Source: CAIQOK01 sp043781315 (lineage in GTDB: Bacteria; Verrucomicrobiota; Verrucomicrobiia; Limisphaerales; CAIQOK01). From it: a DNA stretch of 22,927 bases. The position numbers and the translations under genes are program-made. Location: assembly GCA_043781315.1 (NCBI GenBank), contig JAYWBR010000029.1, positions 1 through 22,927 on the forward strand, read 5' to 3'. The notes under the pieces are model-generated. The model was not told the origin of the DNA, searched no databases, and saw nothing but the letters and a program-made list of their open reading frames with translations. Shown piece by piece: positions 13,743 to 22,643 of the stretch; position 1 is the first letter of the stretch, and the number at the start of each line of letters is the position of its first letter.

Positions 13743-14767
13743 GAAGCTTTGCCGCCGAGGGCTTCAACTTGTTTCTCCAATGCCCTCAGGCGCTTGATGA
13801 GGTCGGGGAGCTGGGCGACGGCGATGATCTGGCGCTTGGCTTCCTTGTCGGGAAACGCGGGGTAGCCGAGGACGACGCCTTTGTCGGGGATGTCGCGCAT
13901 GACGCCGGATTTCGCGCCGACCATGGATTGATGGCCGAGTTTCAAGTGTCCGGCGATGCCGGATTGGGAGGCGATCACGACATAATCTCCGAGCGTGGTG
14001 CTGCCGGCGAATCCGACCTGGCCCATGACGAGGCAGTGCCGTCCAATGACGACGTTGTGCGCGATGTGGACGAGGTTGTCAATCTTGGTGCCTTGCCCGA
14101 TGACGGTGGAGCCGAGCGCGCCCCGATCAATGGCGGCGTTGGCACCGATCTCGACGTCGTCGTGGATGATGACGTTGCCGACCTGCAACATCTTGCGATG
14201 GCGGCCCTCGTCGAGCACGTAGCCGTAACCGTCGGAGCCGATGACGGTGCCGGCGTGGATGGCGACGCGACTGCCGATCTGGGTTCGCGCGTAAATGATG
14301 ACGTTGGGAAAGAGGCAGACGTCGTCGCCGAGGTGCGTGCCTTTGCCGAGGTGGTTGCCGCCCATGAGCACGGAACGCGCGCCGATTTTCACGCCGGCTT
14401 TCACCACGCAATGCGCGCCGATGTGCGCGGTGGGATCAATGGTGGCGGTGGGATCAATGACGGCGGTCGGATGGATGCCGGCGGGTTCCTGGTCGGGCGG
14501 AAAGAAAAGGGGCAGCAGGCGCGCGACGGCAACGCGGGCGTTCTTGACGCGGATGAGAACTTTCTTCGCGGAGGTGAACGGTTCGGAGACGAGGATGGCC
14601 GAGGCTGCGCCGTGTTCGGCGGCGGCGAAGTGGGTTTCGTTTTCGGCGAAGGTGAGGTCGCCCGCGCGGGCGTTGTTCGCTTGGGCGAATCCGGTGATTT
14701 GAATGGAGGCGTCGCCAAAGACTTCACCGCGGAGTTGTTCCGCGATCTGGGCAGCAGTGTAGGGCAT
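13739..14767 (-). CDS. lpxD: UDP-3-O-(3-hydroxyacyl)glucosamine N-acyltransferase
   Basis: LpxD adds the second acyl chain, from acyl-ACP, in lipid A synthesis on the cytoplasmic side. The 342-aa length is normal. The N-terminal uridine-binding domain includes ITGFAQANNARAGDLTFAEN; a left-handed beta-helix of hexapeptide repeats covers about residues 98-300 (HPTAVIDPTATIDPTAHIGAHC); the conserved GSDGYGYV (177-184) and the catalytic-base histidine in HIAHNV (H237, equal to E. coli H239) are present; a C-terminal helix (QLPDLIKRLRALEKQVEAL) ends the protein. It starts 16 nt after the stop of the desaturase gene, so the two probably share a transcript and together shape envelope lipids. It indicates a lipid A-containing outer membrane. 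Confidence 0.95.
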   Translation of the reverse strand: MPYTAAQIAEQLRGEVFGDASIQITGFAQANNARAGDLTFAENETHFAAAEHGAASAILVSEPFTSAKKVLIRVKNARVAVARLLPLFFPPDQEPAGIHPTAVIDPTATIDPTAHIGAHCVVKAGVKIGARSVLMGGNHLGKGTHLGDDVCLFPNVIIYARTQIGSRVAIHAGTVIGSDGYGYVLDEGRHRKMLQVGNVIIHDDVEIGANAAIDRGALGSTVIGQGTKIDNLVHIAHNVVIGRHCLVMGQVGFAGSTTLGDYVVIASQSGIAGHLKLGHQSMVGAKSGVMRDIPDKGVVLGYPAFPDKEAKRQIIAVAQLPDLIKRLRALEKQVEALGGKAS

Positions 14768-14783
14768 AAGGGCGGGGAACGGA

Positions 14784-15767
14784 TCAGTTGGCCCGCAATT
14801 CGCGGAAGCCGATCATGCGCTGGGATTCGACATCCCACACCTTGAGCCGCAGGCAGCGGAAGACTTGGAGCGGGCTGAGCGAGGTGGTCTTGGGCTGCTG
14901 CAACTCGGGCATTTTCCGCCAGACTTCCGGCAGCCGGTAGAAGGGAATGCGGGCGTTGAGATGATGGATGTGATGGTAGCCGATGTTCGCCGTGAACCAC
15001 GCCATGATGGGGCCGGTCTTCATGTAGGAGGAGGATTCGAGCGCGGCCTTTTCATAAGCCCAGCCAGACCGGTCGAAAAAGGACACGTCGGGGAAATTGT
15101 GCTGTGCGTAAAACAGGTAGGTGCCGATGGCGCAGGCGATGAAGTGCGGGATCAGTTGTGTCAGCACCAGCGCGATCCAGCCAAAGAAATAGACGAGCGT
15201 TGCGCCGATCAGGACATGCACCACGAAGGCGATGAGGCAGTCCCGGTGTTCCTTGGGCTGGTTGATGAACGGGTAAAGGCACATGCCCCACAGAAACGCA
15301 AAAACATAGCCGAACAGGATGGTCAAGGGGTGCCGCATGAAGAGGTATTTGAACCGCGTGCCCTTCGAGGACTTCAAAAACTCGGCGCGGGTCATCACGG
15401 GAAAGGAGCCGATGTGCGCGCTGCGCAGCTTGGAGTTGTGCTTGTGATGATAATTGTGGGAACTCCGCCAGACGCTGCTGGGACTCAGCGACAGAATGCC
15501 AAAGATGCGCATGAGTCGCTCGGCCATCCGGGATTTGGGCAGGATGGCGTGATGCTGCTGATCATGATAGATCACAAAGAACCGCAGAATCAGCAAGCCC
15601 GACAGCACACTGCAGACAAGCTTGCCGGCCAGATGAAACCCCCAGAGCGTGCCGCCAATCGAACCCACCAGGCACAAGCCCGTGGAAAGCACCGTCCACC
15701 AGCTCTTCGCGGCGATATCCATCGCAAACGGTTTGGTTGCTACTATCAGTTCAGGGCCGGTTCGCAT
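14784..15767 (-). CDS. Membrane fatty acid desaturase family protein
   Basis: A 327-aa integral membrane di-iron oxygenase that would introduce a double bond into (or hydroxylate) an acyl chain. The three histidine boxes are complete: HDQQHH (68-73), HNYHH (104-108) and HHIHH (265-269), with an extra QHNFPD at 222-227. Hydrophobic segments lie near 24-65, 145-170 and 180-222. Its position directly before lpxD suggests envelope lipid modification, but a carotenoid or other lipid substrate is possible. ATG 15767 lacks a clear Shine-Dalgarno sequence; M16 (MDIAAKSWW) is an alternative start. Confidence 0.88.
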   Translation of the reverse strand: MRTGPELIVATKPFAMDIAAKSWWTVLSTGLCLVGSIGGTLWGFHLAGKLVCSVLSGLLILRFFVIYHDQQHHAILPKSRMAERLMRIFGILSLSPSSVWRSSHNYHHKHNSKLRSAHIGSFPVMTRAEFLKSSKGTRFKYLFMRHPLTILFGYVFAFLWGMCLYPFINQPKEHRDCLIAFVVHVLIGATLVYFFGWIALVLTQLIPHFIACAIGTYLFYAQHNFPDVSFFDRSGWAYEKAALESSSYMKTGPIMAWFTANIGYHHIHHLNARIPFYRLPEVWRKMPELQQPKTTSLSPLQVFRCLRLKVWDVESQRMIGFRELRAN

Positions 15768-15910
15768 TTGTATGATGATTTATGAGGTGGGCCGACACGA
15801 CCGCACCCGTTGACATTCAAAGCCCCGGCCGGCCAGCGTTGGCCGGCGGTCTTGGTTGATTTGCATTTCCGCGTTTAGCACAGCATCCAAATTATTTAAG
15901 GCGTACAAAT

Positions 15911-15919
15911 ATTATACCA
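15911..15919 (-). promoter_or_regulatory. Extended -10 promoter for the desaturase-lpxD unit
   Basis: On the minus strand the sequence TGGTATAAT is a perfect extended -10 (TGnTATAAT) in an AT-rich island of an otherwise GC-rich region, about 145 nt upstream of the desaturase ATG. No good -35 is present, as expected for this promoter type. The implied leader is about 140 nt. The 286-nt gap 15768-16053 otherwise holds no gene; a TTTTTT run on this strand near 16015-16020, downstream of tsaD, lacks a good preceding hairpin. Confidence 0.5.
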
Positions 15920-16053
15920 CACACTGCGGAAATGCCTATCAGCATGACCGCACGGGACTGAAAAGATCGGTTGCAGGGTCAAGGTCGGGCTGGCTCGTGT
16001 CAATCGCGATTTCAAAAAAGCTTCAGTTCGCGGGGCGGGACTGCTCGGTGTCC

Positions 16054-17118
16054 TCAGCCGACCGGGGCTAAAATCTCGGGTGGCGTTTCATCCAGCGACC
16101 AGTTGGGCAGCACGTCGCCGTCGTCCGGCTGGAAACCGGCGTGGGGGCGTTGAAGTAAAATCCGTTCGGCCAAAATACCGATCATCGCGGCGTTGTCAGT
16201 GCAAAGATGTTTTTCCGCGAGGCGCAGCGTCAAATGGTTGCGCGCGCAGGCGGCGGCGAACTGGCGGCGGAGCGCGCCGTTGCAGGTCACGCCGCCGGAC
16301 GCAGTCACGCAACGAACCCCCAGCCGTTTCGCGGCCTTGATGGTTTTGGTCACCAGCACTTCGACGATGGCTGCCTGCACGCTGGCGCAGAGATCGCGGA
16401 GTTGCTGCGGGTCGTCCGCCAGGCCCGGATGGTCGCGCAGAAAGTAGCGGATCGAAGTTTTCAAACCGCTGAAGCTGAAATCGTCATTCGCATCATTCAT
16501 CAAAGGCCGTGGAAAATGGTAGGCCTTGGGATTGCCCGTCTCCGCCAAGCGATCAATCACCGGCCCGGCGGGGTAGGGGAGACCGATGAGCTTGCCGGTC
16601 TTGTCGAAACATTCCCCCGCCGCGTCGTCCAGCGTGGAGCCGAGGACGCGATGCTGCAATTCGCCGGCGACGTGAACCAGCATCGTGTGTCCGCCGCTGA
16701 CGATGAGCGAGACGTTCGGCTGGAACGCGGCGAAGTCCGCCACCGGCGGCGTGCCGGAAATCCACGGTGAATACAGGTGCGCCTCGTGGTGGTTGATGCC
16801 GAGAAACGGTTTGCGCAGCGCGAATGCCATCGCCTGCGCGGACTTGAATCCGGTGAGCAAAGCGTTGGGCAAACCCGGGCCGCGCGTGGCGGCGATGGCT
16901 TCCAGTTGCGGCACGGAAACATCCGCATCGCGCAGGGCGGCCTGCACGACGGGCATCAAGTTCCGCAGATGTTCGCGCGCGGCGAGTTCGGGGACGACGC
17001 CGCCGTATTCGGTATGCAGGGAAATTTGCGAGGCGACGACGTTGGCGAGAATCCGGCCGTCGCGGATGATGGCGGCGCTGGTTTCGTCGCAGGACGTTTC
17101 AAGGGCGAGCAGGGTCAT
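16054..17118 (-). CDS. tsaD: tRNA N6-adenosine threonylcarbamoyltransferase TsaD
   Basis: TsaD, with TsaB and TsaE, transfers the threonylcarbamoyl group to A37 of ANN-decoding tRNAs in the cytoplasm. The 354-aa protein begins with the family signature LALETSCDETSAAI, has GPGLPNALLTGF, the metal-binding HHEAH (H111 and H114), VSGGHTML, and the C-terminal TDNAAMIG segment, covering the full ASKHA ATPase fold. It follows the CtpA-type protease gene by 46 nt on the same strand; the gap holds 7-bp GTGAxxC repeats. Confidence 0.96.
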   Translation of the reverse strand: MTLLALETSCDETSAAIIRDGRILANVVASQISLHTEYGGVVPELAAREHLRNLMPVVQAALRDADVSVPQLEAIAATRGPGLPNALLTGFKSAQAMAFALRKPFLGINHHEAHLYSPWISGTPPVADFAAFQPNVSLIVSGGHTMLVHVAGELQHRVLGSTLDDAAGECFDKTGKLIGLPYPAGPVIDRLAETGNPKAYHFPRPLMNDANDDFSFSGLKTSIRYFLRDHPGLADDPQQLRDLCASVQAAIVEVLVTKTIKAAKRLGVRCVTASGGVTCNGALRRQFAAACARNHLTLRLAEKHLCTDNAAMIGILAERILLQRPHAGFQPDDGDVLPNWSLDETPPEILAPVG

Positions 17119-17123
17119 CTCGT

Positions 17124-17152
17124 TGAAACGTGAGGCGTGAAACGTGAATCAC
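17124..17152. repeat. 7-bp GTGA-type tandem between the protease and tsaD
   Basis: Three related units GTGAGGC, GTGAAAC and GTGAATC follow each other, and the last forms a small palindrome ACGTGATTCACGT when read on the minus strand. The 7-bp unit length matches the ACATTCA tandem at 3390-3411. Confidence 0.6.
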
Positions 17153-17164
17153 GTCCGGGCGTCA

Positions 17165-18514
17165 TCACTTCGCGGCGGGTTCAAGCGCCGCCATTTTGCG
17201 GCCCGGCTTTTCCGGCACGCGTTCGGTGAAGATCAGGATGCCTTTGAGCAGGTCGGCGGCGCGATCCATCTGGGCGTCGCGGGAGTTGAGCAGGCGTTCG
17301 CGTTCCTTGTCCTCCAGCGATTCGATTCCGCCGGGCATGCGCTTGAGCAGGATGTCGCGCTCTTCATCGTCGGTGAGCGGGACGACGACGTTCGGCGTGA
17401 TGCCGGCTTCGTGAATGACCTTGTGGCTGGGGGTGTAATATTTGGCGGTGGTGAGCTTCAACGCCGCGCCCTCTTCCAACGGCAGGATGCTTTGCACGGA
17501 ACCTTTGCCAAAAGTTTTTTCACCGAGAATGATCGCGCGATGAAGATCCTGCAAACAGCCGGAGACAATCTCGGACGCGCTGGCGCTGCTGCCGTTGACG
17601 AGGACGACGACGGGAATCTGTGAGCCGTCTTTGTTGACGAGTTCGTCGCCGTGTCCGCCCGCTTTGTGAATGCTGTTTTGTCCGGCGTTGCGGCCTTCGG
17701 TGGAGACGACGAGCTGGCCGCGCGGGAGAAACTTTTGACAGACCTCCACAGCTTGTTCGAGCAGGCCACCTGGATTCCAGCGCAAGTCGAGGATCAGCGC
17801 CTTCATGCCCTGAGCCTTCAATTTTTTCAGGGCGTCTTCGAGGTCGCTGCTGGTTTTGTCGCCAAATTGCACGAGGCGCACGTAGCCGACTTTATTTTCG
17901 CCGAGCGGAAATTCTTTTTTGCCGTTGATGTCCTTGACCATGTCCACGGTGATGACGGCGCGCGTGAGTTTAATTTCTTTTTCAATGCCGGTGGCGGGCC
18001 GCGAGATGGTGATAGTCACGTCCGTGCCGGGGTCGCCGCGGAGCAGTTTCACGGCTTCGTCGGGATGTTGCATGTGTTCGGCGCTCTTGCCGTCAATCTT
18101 GATGATGCGGTCGCCGGCCAGAATGCCCGCCTTGAAGCCGGGGGAATCCTCCATCGGCGCGACGACGGTGACGAAGCCGTCCTTCATCGCGATCACGATG
18201 CCGAGGCCGCCGAAGTGGCCTTCGGTGTCGTTCTGGAGTTCGTTAAATTGTTCCGGGTCGAGAAATTCGCTGTGCGGATCGAGCGTGTTGATCATGCCTT
18301 TGAGCGCGGCATAGACGAGCTTTTGATAGGTGAGGTCCTGGCCGTCCACGTAATCGCGCCGGACTTTTTCCACGACCTCGGCGAACAGCTTCATGCTCGG
18401 ATACGGGGAATCTTTTTGCGCGGCCTCGGCGGAGGAGGTGTAAACCTTCGCGCCGATGAGGAGGTTGACCGCGAGCAGGGCGGCCACAAAACCGAAGATT
18501 AAACGTCGTTTCAT
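17165..18514 (-). CDS. S41 family C-terminal processing protease (CtpA-type)
   Basis: A 449-aa periplasmic or membrane-anchored serine protease. Residues 1-24 are a signal or anchor (MKRRLIFGFVAALLAVNLLIG). A PDZ domain (about 97-175) contains GGLGIVI and DSPGFKAGILAGDRIIKIDG. The S41 domain has LRWNPGGLLEQAV (244-256), the nucleophile in SASASEI (S312 by alignment with E. coli Tsp S430) and the general base in GEKTFGKGSVQ (K337, Tsp K455; the 25-residue spacing is kept). The family trims C-termini of exported proteins or controls cell-wall hydrolases. About 60 residues follow the catalytic domain. No clear promoter is visible; 18515-18695 upstream has no gene. Confidence 0.93.
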   Translation of the reverse strand: MKRRLIFGFVAALLAVNLLIGAKVYTSSAEAAQKDSPYPSMKLFAEVVEKVRRDYVDGQDLTYQKLVYAALKGMINTLDPHSEFLDPEQFNELQNDTEGHFGGLGIVIAMKDGFVTVVAPMEDSPGFKAGILAGDRIIKIDGKSAEHMQHPDEAVKLLRGDPGTDVTITISRPATGIEKEIKLTRAVITVDMVKDINGKKEFPLGENKVGYVRLVQFGDKTSSDLEDALKKLKAQGMKALILDLRWNPGGLLEQAVEVCQKFLPRGQLVVSTEGRNAGQNSIHKAGGHGDELVNKDGSQIPVVVLVNGSSASASEIVSGCLQDLHRAIILGEKTFGKGSVQSILPLEEGAALKLTTAKYYTPSHKVIHEAGITPNVVVPLTDDEERDILLKRMPGGIESLEDKERERLLNSRDAQMDRAADLLKGILIFTERVPEKPGRKMAALEPAAK

Positions 18515-18695
18515 ATCGCTTCAATTAACGAGGCAGACAATAAGCGGCAACCGGGGGGTTGGCAAGAAACCGAAACCAAGGGAAGCGCGCGAAGGTCACC
18601 ACATCGGCCGGTGCGTGGCCGGCACCGAAAGTCGCTGCACGGTTTGCCGGGCAGACCCCCCGCCCCTTCTTCGGCCTGAGCAGCGTGTTGCCCGT

Positions 18696-18881
18696 TCAAT
18701 GCCGGAACCAGATCTGTTCGGGCCGCGCGGGCGGGGCCGGCTGCCAGTCGAACGCCTTGTCCACAACTTCGCGCATCTGCTGAAACCACCATTGCGCGCG
18801 GGTTTGCCGCCGTTGCGGACGCGGTTGTGACTGGTGGCCACGGCCATTTTCGATTCCCAGTTCCATTTGTTGATTCGTCAT
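18696..18881 (-). CDS. Small conserved protein (61 aa), Verrucomicrobiota-type
   Basis: The ATG at 18881 is preceded by a good ribosome binding site (AAAGG, about 8 nt upstream) in ACGAAAGGCAAATT. The protein has a basic, glutamine-rich first half (GHQSQPRPQRRQTRAQ), then an aromatic amphipathic segment WWFQQMREVVDKAFDWQPAPPARPEQIWF. From memory this resembles a small protein common in Verrucomicrobiota genomes with no known function; I cannot confirm that here. The longer frame reading back to 19136 lacks protein-like composition upstream of this start. Confidence 0.6.
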   Translation of the reverse strand: MTNQQMELGIENGRGHQSQPRPQRRQTRAQWWFQQMREVVDKAFDWQPAPPARPEQIWFRH

Positions 18882-19114
18882 AATTTGCCTTTCGTTATGT
18901 GCGCATCCTAGGGGGTGGGGTCGGACATTGGCGGTCTGATGAAAATTTTTTCTAAAAATATTTTCAGGGCGCTGGCGGTGGTGTTCCGCCTGGGGCCGAC
19001 GACGTTTGGGCACCCGGCTCCTGTCCTTCAATGTTCTCTCCCCTTCAACCATGAAAGCCGGCGGGGGGACATTTTCTTCGTGCATTTTTTGAAATACAAA
19101 TTTAACTGTGTCCC
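18882..19114. other. Divergent intergenic region with AT-rich island
   Basis: This separates the 61-aa gene (minus) from the CvpA-like gene (plus). At about 18940-18966 an AT-rich stretch with near-palindromic GAAAAT...ATTTTC stands out in a GC-rich setting and could hold promoter or binding sites. I see no exact -35/-10 pair and no gene. Confidence 0.35.
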
Positions 19115-20326
19115 ATGACCATTTGGATTTTGGCATTGTTGCTGTTGGCGTCGCTGGCGGGACTGGGCTACCGGCAGGGCGCGATTCGCGTGGCGTTTTC
19201 GCTCGTCGGCATTTTGCTGGGCGCGGTGCTGGCGTCTCCGCTGTCCGGCGCGATCAAGCCGCTGGTGGCTCTCTGCGGCGTCAAAAGCCCCGTGCTCCTC
19301 TGGTTGATTCCGCCGCTGGTGGTCTTCATCATCATTCTGGCGATCTTCAAGGTGGTCGCGCTGGTCGTGCATCAAAAGGTCGAGGTTTACTACAAGTACA
19401 ACACCGGCAATCTGCAGCCGGTCTTGTGGGAGCGGTTGAACCGGCGCGTGGGCTTGTGCCTGGGACTCGTCAATGGCGTGGCTTATTTTATTCTCCTAGT
19501 CGCGGCGGTTTTTCCGTTGAGCTATTGGACTTATCAGATGGCCACCCCGGAATCCGATCCCAAGTCCGTGCGGCTGATCAACCGGCTCGGTGAGGATCTG
19601 CAAGGCTCCGGCATGTCGGGAGTGGCGCGGGCGCTGGACAAAAACCCGCTGGAATTTTACCAGGCGGCGGACGTGGTCGGGCTGATTTACCATCATCCGC
19701 TGCTGGAGGCCCGGCTGTCGCGCTATCCCGCCTTTCTGGGATTGGCCGAGCGGGCCGACTTTCAAGACCTGGGCAGTGACGCGGAATTTGCCGGGCTGCG
19801 CCTGAAGCAGGCGTCGGTGGCCGAGTTGCTGAATCATCCCAGGGTGCAGGCCATGGTGCAAAACCCCGACTTGCAAAAGACCATCAAGGACACGGTGCTG
19901 CCCAATCTCCAGGATTTGCAGGCGTTTTTAACGAACGGGGTCTCGCAAAAATTTGACGAGAAGATTCTCGGCCGCTGGGATTTTGATTTGAACGGTTCCG
20001 TCTTGCTGATGCGCAAAGCCAAGCCGAACCTGCCGGCCACTGAGATGCGGAAGTGGAAAAACTGGCTGGCTTCCAATTTTGCCCGGGCCACGTTTGTGGC
20101 GACGACGGAAAACCAGGCGTTTCTGAAAAACATGCCGCGCTTCACCGCCGGTGCGACCTCGGGCGACCTGCAGAAAATGGAAGGGCAGTGGAAAAGCAAC
20201 GGGGCGAATTACGCGCTCACGCTGACGGCCGACGGCAAGGTGCTGGACATGACAGCGCACATTGCGGGAGACTTCATCACGATTTCGGGGCCGGGGATGG
20301 AAATTGTTTTTGTCCGCGAGGATTGA
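19115..20326 (+). CDS. CvpA-like membrane protein with long C-terminal extension
   Basis: A 403-aa protein. The first ~140 residues hold four membrane segments (about 2-20, 26-48, 58-88 and 112-135) with GYRQGAIRVAFSLVGILLG and VGLCLGLVNGVAYFILLV, the pattern of the CvpA family (named for colicin V production; linked to envelope integrity). The remaining ~265 residues are soluble. They contain helical segments and end in a beta-rich module from about 350 (MEGQWKSNGANYALTLTADGK to the C-terminus). Single CvpA proteins are near 160-180 aa, so the extension is notable. ATG 19115 has no obvious ribosome binding site. It converges with the anti-sigma gene; 20327-20443 shows no clear terminator. 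Confidence 0.65.
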   Translation: MTIWILALLLLASLAGLGYRQGAIRVAFSLVGILLGAVLASPLSGAIKPLVALCGVKSPVLLWLIPPLVVFIIILAIFKVVALVVHQKVEVYYKYNTGNLQPVLWERLNRRVGLCLGLVNGVAYFILLVAAVFPLSYWTYQMATPESDPKSVRLINRLGEDLQGSGMSGVARALDKNPLEFYQAADVVGLIYHHPLLEARLSRYPAFLGLAERADFQDLGSDAEFAGLRLKQASVAELLNHPRVQAMVQNPDLQKTIKDTVLPNLQDLQAFLTNGVSQKFDEKILGRWDFDLNGSVLLMRKAKPNLPATEMRKWKNWLASNFARATFVATTENQAFLKNMPRFTAGATSGDLQKMEGQWKSNGANYALTLTADGKVLDMTAHIAGDFITISGPGMEIVFVRED

Positions 20327-20443
20327 GGCCGGCATCGAAAACCGAACCGGCAATCCGCCCGAATTGTTCCGGAAAACTTCTGGTCGGGTTCAGCGCAATG
20401 GTGAGCCTGGAATTATTCGGATGCTTTTCCCCGAACGCTCCCG

Positions 20444-20920
20444 TCAATTGCCACCCGGGAAACCAAAGCCAGAACTGGCGGGTTGGGCGTTCAGTTGCGG
20501 CTGGTCAAACAGCGAGCGGAGCGAAGGGGAAACGGGATTGGTGCTGGAGACAAAGCGGTTGTTGTCCGGCGCTTGATTCATAGCCAGATTGTCCATGCCG
20601 CCACCGGCCGTGAGGGTCAGTCCGACGTTCATTCCGTGCAACGAGCTGGCGGTGGAGTCAGCATCGTCGGAAAAAACAATCCCCGAAATGACCAGTGCGC
20701 AGACCGCCGCACCAAAAGCGCCGGTCAGCATGGGTTTGGTTTCAAACAGTGCCCAGAGTTTGCGCAGCCACGCCGGACCACTCTCGCCCTGCTCGCCGGC
20801 TTTGATGCGCGCCATGACCTGGCCTGAGAAATTGTGGAAGTAGCCCGGCGGCGGCTGCTCGTGGCGCTTCAGGGTGAGCAACTTTCGCAACTGTTCAAAT
20901 TGTTCAGAATCGGGATTCAT
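20444..20920 (-). CDS. Probable anti-sigma factor, single-pass membrane protein
   Basis: A 158-aa protein starting 17 nt after the ECF sigma gene. The N-terminal ~70 residues are soluble and charged (MNPDSEQFEQLRKLLTLKRHEQPPPGYF), with one membrane span near 89-108 (MLTGAFGAAVCALVISGIVF) and a glycine/asparagine-rich C-terminal part outside the cytoplasm. There is no zinc-binding HxxxCxxC, so it is not a classic ZAS anti-sigma. The role is inferred from position and topology. ATG 20920 is preferred over the TTG at 20932. Confidence 0.6.
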   Translation of the reverse strand: MNPDSEQFEQLRKLLTLKRHEQPPPGYFHNFSGQVMARIKAGEQGESGPAWLRKLWALFETKPMLTGAFGAAVCALVISGIVFSDDADSTASSLHGMNVGLTLTAGGGMDNLAMNQAPDNNRFVSSTNPVSPSLRSLFDQPQLNAQPASSGFGFPGGN

Positions 20921-20937
20921 ACGACATCTCAATTTTA

Positions 20938-21579
20938 TTACTTCAAATATCCAGCCAGCCGGCCCTGCAACTGTTGCCGCGCATAAAAAAGCCGCGACCG
21001 GACGGTGCCCACATTGCAGTCCATGATTTTGGCGATCTCTTCGTGCGACAAACCCTGAACGTCATGCAATGTCACAACCAATCTGTGTGTTTCTGACAGT
21101 GTCAGCATGGCTTCGTTCAATTTTTCCTGCAGCTCGCTCAACGCGGCATCGCGCCGGGGGGTTTTGTCGGAAACCAAGGCCACGAGGTCGGGGTTGTTCT
21201 CGGTGTTGAAGTCCAGATCGTTCAGGCTCATGTGCGAACGATTCTTGCGCTGCTTGAGAAAATTAAGGGTCTTGTTGACCGCAATCCGATAAACCCAGGT
21301 GTAGAAACTGGAGCCGCCTTTGAAAGACTTGAGCGCCTGGAAGCCCTTGATGAACGCCTCCTGCGCCAGGTCGTTGGCATCCTCATGGTTCGAGGTCATG
21401 TGATACAGCGTCCGGTAAATCCGTTCCTGATAGCGCTGCACCAACTGGTCATAGGCGGCGAGATCACCATGCCGGGCTTTTTTTACCAACTCTTGTTCAG
21501 GCACGCCGACATCGGGGGAGGCCGGGGACGGTTCTTGATCCGGGGAAGTGGCGGGGGCGGTCATAATGGCCGTAGTCAT
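20938..21579 (-). CDS. ECF-type RNA polymerase sigma factor (RpoE-like)
   Basis: A 213-aa sigma-70 family protein with only regions 2 and 4. Region 2 (about 42-110) has YQERIYRTLYHMTSNHEDANDLAQEAFIKGF and the -10 recognition part SSFYTWVYRIAVNKTLNFL. Region 4 (about 148-208) has LSETHRLVVTLHDVQGLSHEEIAKIM and NVGTVRSRLFYARQQL. The start ATG 21579 directly adjoins the polyprenyl synthase stop (no gap), so it is cotranscribed and probably coupled; a second ATG at 21564 is possible. The anti-sigma candidate follows. It most likely directs an envelope or stress response. Confidence 0.93.
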   Translation of the reverse strand: MTTAIMTAPATSPDQEPSPASPDVGVPEQELVKKARHGDLAAYDQLVQRYQERIYRTLYHMTSNHEDANDLAQEAFIKGFQALKSFKGGSSFYTWVYRIAVNKTLNFLKQRKNRSHMSLNDLDFNTENNPDLVALVSDKTPRRDAALSELQEKLNEAMLTLSETHRLVVTLHDVQGLSHEEIAKIMDCNVGTVRSRLFYARQQLQGRLAGYLK

Positions 21580-22632
21580 TCAGACTAGAACACCCAGTTC
21601 GCTGGTTTGTCGCGCCAGATGTTCGGTCAGTCCGAACAAACTGTCACGCCCCGGAGAGTTTGGCAGGATTTGCAGCTTGATCCGCGCTTTTTCAAGGTAC
21701 TGGGCGATGACTTCCAGCGAGGGTGCCAGCGTGTCGTATTTGGCCAGCAACCCGCTGACCTGCGGCAATGCGGCGGGCTGCCAGTTGTTGATCAACTCTT
21801 CGAGTTGCAGGCGATCCGCCGCGTTCGCGCGCTCCCAGAGCAGCAGGACCGGCAAGGTCAGCTTGCCCTTGGCCAGATCCGTGCCCAGCGACTTGCCGGC
21901 CACGGTTTCCGACCCGAACAAATCCACGCAGTCGTCATACACCTGGTAGGCGGTGCCAAAAGCCAGCCCGAACTGGCGCAAAGCGGCGCGTTGCGGCGCG
22001 GGTGCTTCGCTCAGGTAGGCCGCCAGCTCGCAGGACAGCGCAAACAACTCCGCCGTCTTCATCTCCAGCACGCGGAAATATTCACGGCCCGAAAAATTAA
22101 AATCCCGCCGGTGCTGCGTCTGCAAAATCTCCCCGGAACAAACTGTGTTCGTTGCCGTGGCCACCGCGCGGCAGATTTCTGGCGACGGGAAACTCGCCGC
22201 CAGCTTCAGTGCCTGGGCAAAGAGGCAGTCTCCAAACAGCACGGCGATTTCATTTCCCCAGTTCGCCGCCAGCGTGGGCCGGCCGCGCCGGATGGCGCTT
22301 TCGTCCATGATGTCGTCATGCACCAAGGTGGCCAGGTGCACCATTTCGATGATGACGGCGACCGTGACGTGCGCGTCGTTCAACTCGCTGAGCGCGTTGG
22401 CCGTCAAGGCCACCAAGGCGGGACGCAGGTGTTTGCCGCTGCTGTTCAACGTGTATTCGGCGTAGGGGATGAGGGCCGGGTCGAACTCGTTCACCTGGCT
22501 GGCCAGCCGTCCATGCACGGCTTCCAGGAATGGCTCGACCGGTTCGACGAGTTGCTTCCAGGAAATTGTTTTCTCGGAGTGGGCGGAGTCGCTGGCAGGA
22601 GTCGGGACCACTTTGGATTCAGCAGCTAACAT
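21580..22632 (-). CDS. Polyprenyl diphosphate synthase (trans-prenyltransferase)
   Basis: A 350-aa enzyme that condenses IPP onto allylic diphosphates to make the long prenyl chain of respiratory quinones. It contains SGKHLRP (65-71), the first aspartate-rich motif DDIMD (106-110, in LVHDDIMDESAIRRGRPT), GDCLFAQALKLA, and the second motif DDCVD (233-237, in YQVYDDCVDLFGS). In most bacteria chain length is octa- or heptaprenyl; it cannot be fixed here. It lies between a hemY-like gene (11 nt upstream) and the ECF sigma gene (adjoining), an arrangement linking heme and quinone supply with a stress regulator. Confidence 0.92.
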   Translation of the reverse strand: MLAAESKVVPTPASDSAHSEKTISWKQLVEPVEPFLEAVHGRLASQVNEFDPALIPYAEYTLNSSGKHLRPALVALTANALSELNDAHVTVAVIIEMVHLATLVHDDIMDESAIRRGRPTLAANWGNEIAVLFGDCLFAQALKLAASFPSPEICRAVATATNTVCSGEILQTQHRRDFNFSGREYFRVLEMKTAELFALSCELAAYLSEAPAPQRAALRQFGLAFGTAYQVYDDCVDLFGSETVAGKSLGTDLAKGKLTLPVLLLWERANAADRLQLEELINNWQPAALPQVSGLLAKYDTLAPSLEVIAQYLEKARIKLQILPNSPGRDSLFGLTEHLARQTSELGVLV

Positions 22633-22643
22633 GCGCGCGCAAT

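Noticed and set aside
13715..14845. 376-aa plus-strand frame opposite lpxD
   Set aside because: GDD-rich shadow of the hexapeptide repeats of lpxD; no family resemblance.
17651..18502. 283-aa plus-strand frame opposite the CtpA-type protease
   Set aside because: The minus strand encodes an S41 protease with PDZ and catalytic motifs; the plus frame is its shadow.
18511..18792. 93-aa minus-strand frame upstream of the protease
   Set aside because: Overlaps the better supported 61-aa gene and has shadow-type composition.
20327..20443. Bidirectional terminator between convergent genes
   Set aside because: No GC-rich stem followed by a T-run is visible on either strand.
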